64,000 nt of DNA from Rathayibacter sp. VKM Ac-2759 (GTDB lineage: Bacteria > Actinomycetota > Actinomycetes > Actinomycetales > Microbacteriaceae), in the NCBI RefSeq assembly GCF_009834225.1, contig NZ_CP047176.1, forward strand, positions 1,426,001 through 1,490,000, written 5' to 3'. Numbering within the stretch: position 1 is the first letter of the stretch; each line of letters opens with the position of its first letter. Positions 62,930 through 64,000 of this stretch are shown piece after piece. The position numbers were made by a program, and so were the translations under genes. Below the pieces are notes generated by a model. The model was not told the origin of the DNA. It did not search any database and saw nothing but the letters and a program-made list of their open reading frames with translations.

Positions 62930-62988
62930 TCGTCGTGTCCGCGACGTGTCGCAGAAGGCGGCGCGATCCGCGCCGATAGGCTCGCCGC

Positions 62989-63789
62989 ATGCTCGACAAC
63001 CCCCGTTCTCCGCGCGTCCGCTCCGTCGCCAAGCTCACCCGGCGCCCGGCGCGGCAGGAGACGGGGCTCTTCCTCCTCGAGGGTCCCCAGGCGATGTCCG
63101 AGGCGCTGCAGTACCGCCCGGAGCTCCTCGTCGAGTCGTTCGCGACTCCGACCGCTCTCGAGCGACACCCCGAGATCGTGGCGGCCGCCGAGGCCGCGGA
63201 GGTCGAGATCGAGTTCGTCACCGAGGACGTCCTCGACTCGATGGCCGACACCGTGACGCCGCAGGGCTTCGTCAGCGTCTGCCGCCAGTTCCCGACCTCG
63301 CTCAAGGACATCGTCGCCTCCGAGCCCCGCCTCGTCGCGGTGCTCGAGGAGGTCCGCGACCCGGGCAACCTGGGCACGATCATCCGGGCGGCCGACGCCG
63401 CGGGCGCCGACGCGGTCGTCCTGACCGGCCGCTCCGTCGACCTCTACAACCCCAAGGTCGTCCGCTCGACGACCGGCTCGCTCTTCCACCTGCCCGTCGC
63501 GGTCGACGCCGAGCTGGCCGACGTGCTGCAGCGGCTGCGCAGGGCCGGGCTGCGCGCCGTCGCGGCCGATGTGAAGGGCGAGGACCTGCTCGCGATCCGC
63601 GACCGCGGCGACCTCGCCCAGCCGACCGTCTGGGTGTTCGGCAACGAGGCGCGCGGGCTCGAGGACGAGTCGCTCGAGCTCGTCGACGCCGTCGTGGCCG
63701 TGCCCATCTACGGGGCCGCGGAGTCGCTCAATCTCGCGACCGCGGCCTCCGTCTGCCTCTACGAGAGCGCCTTCGCCCTGCATTCCTGA
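62989..63789 (+). CDS. TrmH/SpoU-family RNA 2'-O-methyltransferase
   Basis: 266-aa SPOUT methyltransferase: N-terminal substrate-binding domain (FLLEGPQAMSEAL), motif 1 RDPGNLGTIIRAADAAGA, motif 2 VFGNEARGL, motif 3 VPIYGAAESLNLATAASVCL. Like TsnR/RlmB types; the exact nucleotide is unknown. TAGGCT (62977-62982) is six bases before ATG. Confidence 0.93.
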   Translation: MLDNPRSPRVRSVAKLTRRPARQETGLFLLEGPQAMSEALQYRPELLVESFATPTALERHPEIVAAAEAAEVEIEFVTEDVLDSMADTVTPQGFVSVCRQFPTSLKDIVASEPRLVAVLEEVRDPGNLGTIIRAADAAGADAVVLTGRSVDLYNPKVVRSTTGSLFHLPVAVDAELADVLQRLRRAGLRAVAADVKGEDLLAIRDRGDLAQPTVWVFGNEARGLEDESLELVDAVVAVPIYGAAESLNLATAASVCLYESAFALHS

Positions 63790-63867
63790 GAGAACGAGCA
63801 CCCTGCCTGAGGGCAGCCTGGGCGAATCACGCGGTTGTTACTCTCTGATTAAGAAAACGCTCATGAT

Positions 63868-63896
63868 TTGACCCGCCCATCCGCGTGTGATTCTCT
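63868..63896 (+). promoter_or_regulatory. Possible promoter of the ABC transporter operon
   Basis: TTGACC (63868-63873) followed 17 bases later by TTCTCT, with TGATTCTCT as an extended -10. It lies in the only clearly AT-richer stretch of the window (about 63835-63875). Confidence 0.35.
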
Positions 63897-63902
63897 GACG
63901 AC

Positions 63903-64000
63903 ATGGATGCAGCTCACGCCGGTGAACCCCTGGTCGTCCTCGACGGCGTGCAGAAGCACTACGGAGAGTTCCAGGCCCTGAAGGACATCGACCTCACCGT
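63903..64000 (+). CDS. Amino-acid ABC transporter ATP-binding protein (cut by window edge)
   Basis: The first 32 codons encode VVLDGVQKHYGEFQALKDIDLT, the A-loop region of GlnQ/GluA-type ATPases for polar amino acids. Walker A lies beyond the window. Glutamate/glutamine uptake is likely but not proven. Confidence 0.8.
   Translation, partial: MDAAHAGEPLVVLDGVQKHYGEFQALKDIDLT

Noticed and set aside
1..64000. tRNA, rRNA, tmRNA, prophage or insertion sequences
   Set aside because: No cloverleaf, rRNA core, integrase, transposase or phage gene was recognised on either strand by eye; a dedicated RNA search was not possible.

Overview
The window is a contiguous, gene-dense, very GC-rich actinobacterial chromosome segment. 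Codon third positions are almost always G or C, GTG/TTG starts are frequent, and many genes overlap by 1-14 bases. The core order (rpsO ... pnp - M16 peptidase - dapB - thyX - dapA - rnj - ftsK - pgsA - cinA - clgR - DUF3046 - recA - recX - miaB - miaA - dapF - hflX - lexA) is the conserved actinobacterial backbone. The protein styles (SseB, DUF1844, class F sortase, the HelD/HelR helicase) fit Microbacteriaceae, perhaps a Rathayibacter- or Curtobacterium-like plant/soil bacterium. The family and genus are my inference. I found no rRNA, tRNA, CRISPR, prophage or insertion sequence.

Region by region. 1-13.5 kb is accessory: a cut-off Ada/AlkA repair protein, a PrsW protease, two MFS exporters, a DUF1684 protein, a HelD/HelR helicase, an FKBP, a protealysin-type M4 protease with its emfourin-like inhibitor, a molybdopterin oxidoreductase with a flavin reductase, a 104-bp tandem-repeat array and a frameshifted membrane gene. 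13.5-23.5 kb has rpsO and pnp, separated by an exported DUF4397 protein, a class F sortase, a SigK/RskA-type sigma/anti-sigma pair and a LysR-MFS pair. 23.5-27.5 kb has tandem hairpins, two catalytically degenerate aldo/keto reductase-like proteins and an alpha-glucosidase. 27.5-43 kb carries lysine/peptidoglycan precursor genes (dapB, dapA), thyX, RNase J, FtsK, PgsA and CinA. A DUF559 gene broken by an amber codon lies there among CTGCAG-core repeats. 43-56.7 kb is the DNA-damage block: ClgR-type regulator, recA with a perfect SOS box, recX, and lexA divergent from a LysM membrane protein (the ChiZ/DivS/YneA position). miaB, miaA, dapF, hflX, metF and metE lie between. 56.7-60 kb is hisC-hisB-hisH-priA. 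61-64 kb is infC-rpmI-rplT, a TrmH-type rRNA methyltransferase and the start of an amino-acid ABC transporter ATPase.

The genes work together in several visible units: SOS control (recA, recX, lexA, LysM protein), RNA decay (pnp, rnj), meso-diaminopimelate synthesis (dapA, dapB, dapF), methionine synthesis (metF, metE), translation (rpsO, infC, rpmI, rplT, hflX, miaA, miaB) and a cell-envelope module (DUF4397, sortase, sigma, anti-sigma). About two dozen genes have a -10-like hexamer (NANNNT, usually TAGNNT or TACNNT) ending 6-8 bases before the start codon and no Shine-Dalgarno sequence. This points to widespread leaderless transcription. Unusual starts stand out: AUC for infC, a probable CUG for the sigma factor, and UUG for pnp.
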